64,000 bases of DNA, taken from positions 5,055,001 through 5,119,000 of the forward strand of contig NZ_CP137573.1 in assembly GCF_033343995.1 (NCBI RefSeq), written 5' to 3'. Shown piece by piece: positions 61,399 through 64,000 of the stretch. Origin of the DNA: Streptomyces sp. HUAS YS2 (GTDB lineage Bacteria > Actinomycetota > Actinomycetes > Streptomycetales > Streptomycetaceae). A model generated the notes under the pieces. It made no database searches and was not told where the DNA came from. It was given only the letters and a program-made list of their open reading frames with translations. Both the position numbers and the translations under genes were made by a program. Within the stretch, counting starts at the first letter, position 1, and each line of letters opens with the position of its first letter.

Positions 61399-61902
61399 GT
61401 GAAGGCATCGGACACCATCGACAGCGCCGTCCTCAATGCCGTGGAGTCGGCGATGATCCGGATCCGCCGGAGGCAGTCACGGCGCAGCCTGGCCCGGCCG
61501 GTCCTCAAGGGCATGGCCGAACCCGTGGACCTCAACACGCTCGCCGTCGTAGACGCGGTCGACGAGGGCGCGGCGCAGGAGGGGCGCGACGTCACCGTCG
61601 GGTTCGTCGCCGACCGGCTCGCCATCGACCCGTCGCGGGCCAGCCGGATCGTGGCCGACGCGGTCCGCTCCGGGTTCGTCCGGCGGGTCGCCTCGCAGGA
61701 GGACGGCCGGCGCAGCTGCCTGGAGCTCACCGGCACCGGCCGGGAGGCCGTGGCGGCGGCCCACCGCACCCGCCAGGGCTTCTACTCCGCCGTCCTCGAC
61801 GGCTGGGACCCCGAGGAGCAGGGCGAGTTCGCCCGCCTGCTCACCAAGTTCGTGGACAGCCTGGACGAGGCCGGCCGCCCGGACGACGCCGCCCGCGGCT
61901 GA
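61399..61902 (+). CDS. MarR-family transcriptional regulator
   Basis: 167 residues, GTG at 61399. The winged helix-turn-helix has TVGFVADRLAIDPSRASRIVADAVRSG and VRRVASQEDGRRSCLEL, the wing Asp/Arg pattern of MarR. N-terminal basic residues (MIRIRRRQSRRS) may contact DNA. It probably represses its own gene, the DUF6069 gene and, by shared motifs, the exporter gene. A ligand from the cluster would relieve it (inference). Confidence 0.88.
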   Translation: MKASDTIDSAVLNAVESAMIRIRRRQSRRSLARPVLKGMAEPVDLNTLAVVDAVDEGAAQEGRDVTVGFVADRLAIDPSRASRIVADAVRSGFVRRVASQEDGRRSCLELTGTGREAVAAAHRTRQGFYSAVLDGWDPEEQGEFARLLTKFVDSLDEAGRPDDAARG

Positions 61903-61938
61903 CCCGGCGCGGCCGCCGGCCCCGCGTACGGCTGACGC

Positions 61939-61980
61939 CGCCCGTCGACTGTCCCCGCCCGTCCACCGCCCCCGCCCGTC
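61939..61980. repeat. Threefold CGCCCGTC repeat
   Basis: CGCCCGTC at 61939, 61956 and 61973, a period of 17 bases, within a GC-rich gap after the MarR gene. No gene; function unknown. Confidence 0.6.
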
Positions 61981-62107
61981 CACCGGCCTTCGAGCCGCCT
62001 TCGAGCCCGCCCGGCAACGCTGATCGCGCCACATACCCCGCTACCGACGGCGCATCAGAGCCCCGCAGCCGTGGGGCGCACGCGCCTGTCCCGAAGGAGG
62101 CGCGACG

Positions 62108-63157
62108 GTGAGTACGACAGACCGGACAGATCAGCGGCGGGAAGCCGGGGCGGCCGACGGCGGCCGCCCCGCCTCGCGGGCGGTCCGCCCGGCGCCGAAG
62201 GGGGCCGCGGCCGCCGCGGCGTCCGACCGGCCCCGCCCCCCGGCCGCACTCGGCTGGGCCTACGCCATGGTCATCGTGGCGACGCTCGCCGCGATCGCGA
62301 GCAACGTCTTCGAGATCGCCCACCAGGTGGAGACCGGCGTCGCGGGCGCTGCGACCACCGGTGACCTGGCCCTGACCATCGCGTTCTGCGCGCTGTTCGG
62401 CTTCTTCGCCGAGATGCTGCGCGCCGGACGCCAGTGGGGCCGGGTGCTGCTCACCGTGTTCACCGCCCTCGGCCTGCTGTTCACCGGGCTCGGCCTCGCC
62501 GGGGTCGGCGGGCGGCCCATCGTCGGCGCGCTCCAGGCGAGCCTCGCCGTCATCAGTTTCGTCACCTCCGTCGTCGGTCTGGTCCTGCTCTTCGTCCCCT
62601 CCCTCAACCGGTGGATGGCGGAGGTACGGGAGGGCAGCCGGACGGTCTCGCAGCGGATGCGCAAGGCGGTGCTCACCGCCCACGTCGCCATCTCGGTCGG
62701 CTGGCTGGGCCTGGTCACCGGGATGTTCGCCATGTCGGTGGCGGGCGCCACCACGAGCGACGCCGTCCAGCAGGCCGCGATGTACCGCACCATGTCGCTG
62801 CTCGACGAGATCTTCCTGGGCATGACCAGCATGTTCGCGCTCATCACCGGGATCGTCGTCGGCGCCGGCACCAAGTGGGGTCTGCTGAAGCGCCGTTGGG
62901 TCGCGGTGAAGTTCTACACCACGATGGCCGTGATGGTGCTCGGCTTCTCCGTCATCCACCAGCTCATCCTCGAGGCGAACGAGCTCGTCGACCGGGGCGC
63001 CCCGGTGCGCGGCGGCGAACTGGACACCGTGGGCTGGTCCATGGCCGCCGCGGCAGCCGTCGCCCTGCTCTCCCTCGTCTTCATGACGGCCGTGTCCACG
63101 TACAAGCCCTGGGGGCTCACCCGCCGCGGTGCCCGCCCCACGGTCCCGACGTCCTGA
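62108..63157 (+). CDS. Polytopic membrane protein in cluster, unknown function
   Basis: 349 residues. A Gly/Ala/Pro-rich N-terminus (1-45) is followed by about seven hydrophobic helices, including YAMVIVATLAAIASNVF, LLTVFTALGLLFTGLGLAG, LAVISFVTSVVGLVLLFVP, VAISVGWLGLVTGMFAMSV and MTSMFALITGIVVGA. GTG at 62108 has GAAGGAGG upstream. The family is not recognised; a DUF-type membrane protein or resistance/transport accessory. It precedes the KASIII gene by 16 bases and is probably in the same operon. Confidence 0.7.
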   Translation: MSTTDRTDQRREAGAADGGRPASRAVRPAPKGAAAAAASDRPRPPAALGWAYAMVIVATLAAIASNVFEIAHQVETGVAGAATTGDLALTIAFCALFGFFAEMLRAGRQWGRVLLTVFTALGLLFTGLGLAGVGGRPIVGALQASLAVISFVTSVVGLVLLFVPSLNRWMAEVREGSRTVSQRMRKAVLTAHVAISVGWLGLVTGMFAMSVAGATTSDAVQQAAMYRTMSLLDEIFLGMTSMFALITGIVVGAGTKWGLLKRRWVAVKFYTTMAVMVLGFSVIHQLILEANELVDRGAPVRGGELDTVGWSMAAAAAVALLSLVFMTAVSTYKPWGLTRRGARPTVPTS

Positions 63158-63173
63158 AAGGCTCCCGGCAACC

Positions 63174-64000
63174 ATGACCACCACACCCACCCCGCACACC
63201 ATCCAGGACACCCAGGTCCTGCGGCACAGCCGCCTGCTCGGCGTCGGCGTGTACCGGCCCGAACGGTCGGTGCCCAACAGCGAGATCGCCGAGCGCACGG
63301 GCCTCGACCCGGACTGGATCGAGAGCCGCTCCGGAATCCGCTCCCGCCGCTACGCCTCCCCCGAGGAGACCCTGCCGACCATGGCGACGGCCGCCGCCGA
63401 GAAGGCGCTCGCCGCCGCCGGCATCGGCGCCGACCAGCTCGGCACGGTGATCGTCGCGACGATCACCTCCATGGAGCAGATGCCCGCCGTGGCCGTCGAG
63501 GTCGCGCACCGGCTGCGCGCCGAGCAGGCCGCCGCCTTCGACATCTCGGCGGCCTGCGCCGGCTTCTGCCACGCCGTCGCGCTGGCGAGCGACCTCGTCC
63601 GCATGGGCCGTTCCGAGTACGTGCTGGTGATCGGCGCGGAGCGGATGACCGACATCCTCGACCACTCCGACCGAGACACCGCGTTCCTGTTCGCCGACGG
63701 CGCCGGCGCCGTCGTCGTCGGCCCGTCCGACGAGCCGGGCATCGGCCCCGTCGTCTGGCAGGCCGACGGCTCCCGCAACGCCGCTCTGAAGATGACCTCG
63801 CCCTGGCACGACGGCACCGGCGTCCGCCCCGACGACAAGCCCGCCATCACCATGGCCGGCTGGAAGGTCTACCGCTGGGCGACGAGCCAACTCGTCCCCG
63901 CCGCGCAGCGGATGCTGGACGCCGCGGGCGTCACCGCGGACCAGCTCGACGCGTTCGTCCCGCACCAGGCCAACATGCTCATCACCGACGTCCTCGTCGA
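63174..64000 (+). CDS. Beta-ketoacyl-ACP synthase III (KASIII), 3' end outside window
   Basis: 275 codons visible. FabH-type enzyme that starts chains by condensing an acyl-CoA with malonyl-ACP. The active-site Cys128 is in DISAACAGFCHAV and the catalytic His264 in FVPHQANMLI; the Asn of the Cys-His-Asn triad lies beyond the right edge. DGAGAVVVG fits the family. ATG at 63174. Its closeness to SARP, exporter, AcpS and AsnB suggests a polyketide or fatty-acyl starter role; the rest of the cluster would lie to the right. Confidence 0.9.
   Translation, partial: MTTTPTPHTIQDTQVLRHSRLLGVGVYRPERSVPNSEIAERTGLDPDWIESRSGIRSRRYASPEETLPTMATAAAEKALAAAGIGADQLGTVIVATITSMEQMPAVAVEVAHRLRAEQAAAFDISAACAGFCHAVALASDLVRMGRSEYVLVIGAERMTDILDHSDRDTAFLFADGAGAVVVGPSDEPGIGPVVWQADGSRNAALKMTSPWHDGTGVRPDDKPAITMAGWKVYRWATSQLVPAAQRMLDAAGVTADQLDAFVPHQANMLITDVLV

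Overview
The window is a 64 kb piece of a Streptomyces chromosome. The evidence is very high GC with strong third-position GC, frequent GTG and TTG starts, rare TTA codons confined to regulators, desferrioxamine genes, an AdpA gene with its TTA codon, a CslA/GlxA pair and many secreted chitin-active proteins. From memory (not searched), much of the gene order follows the S. coelicolor SCO2780-SCO2837 interval read in reverse.

Layout. 0-8 kb: glxA (cut by the left edge) and cslA, a tRNA-Lys, a secreted NlpC/P60-like wall hydrolase, an SPFH membrane protein and an AA10 chitin LPMO. 8-20 kb: an acyl-CoA synthetase, a NarL-type two-component pair, an IclR regulator, a flavin oxidoreductase, a GH18 chitinase, a PAS-GGDEF-EAL c-di-GMP enzyme (probably cdgA) and an M6 protease. 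Three identical tRNA-Lys(CTT) genes lie at 3.4, 12.0 and 20.0 kb, each followed by its own hairpin terminator. 20-30 kb: a minus-strand operon with a PAP2 enzyme, an Fe-S PD-(D/E)XK nuclease, an unknown 529-residue protein and an SF1 Dna2/UPF1-like helicase, with two small proteins downstream; then a phosphatase, an XRE-TPR regulator and a methyltransferase-like protein with a probably leaderless message. 30-36 kb: an OmpR-type two-component system beside a CBM2-GH18 chitinase, and a lone sugar-binding lipoprotein. 36-46 kb: tRNA-His, orn, adpA, a universal stress protein, a GPR1/FUN34/YaaH transporter, glmS, a GH20 hexosaminidase and two surface or membrane proteins. 46-54 kb: the desferrioxamine locus desABCD with desF and desE, under two iron boxes. 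54-64 kb: a probable natural-product gene cluster (phosphopantetheinyl transferase, DHA2 exporter, SARP activator with a TTA codon, AsnB amidotransferase, DUF6069 membrane protein, MarR regulator, KASIII) that runs off the right edge.

How it works together. The LPMO, two GH18 chitinases, the GH20 hexosaminidase and GlmS form a chitin to GlcNAc to amino-sugar theme. Three of their promoters carry GGTCTAGACC-like (DasR dre) sites. Both chitinases also carry an 11-bp-spaced CCTAAG/CCTTAA direct repeat that suits an OmpR-family regulator, such as the one encoded beside one of them. AdpA and the SARP both depend on a TTA codon, tying development and the right-hand gene cluster to bldA. The DNA-processing operon and the incomplete cluster are the least explained parts.
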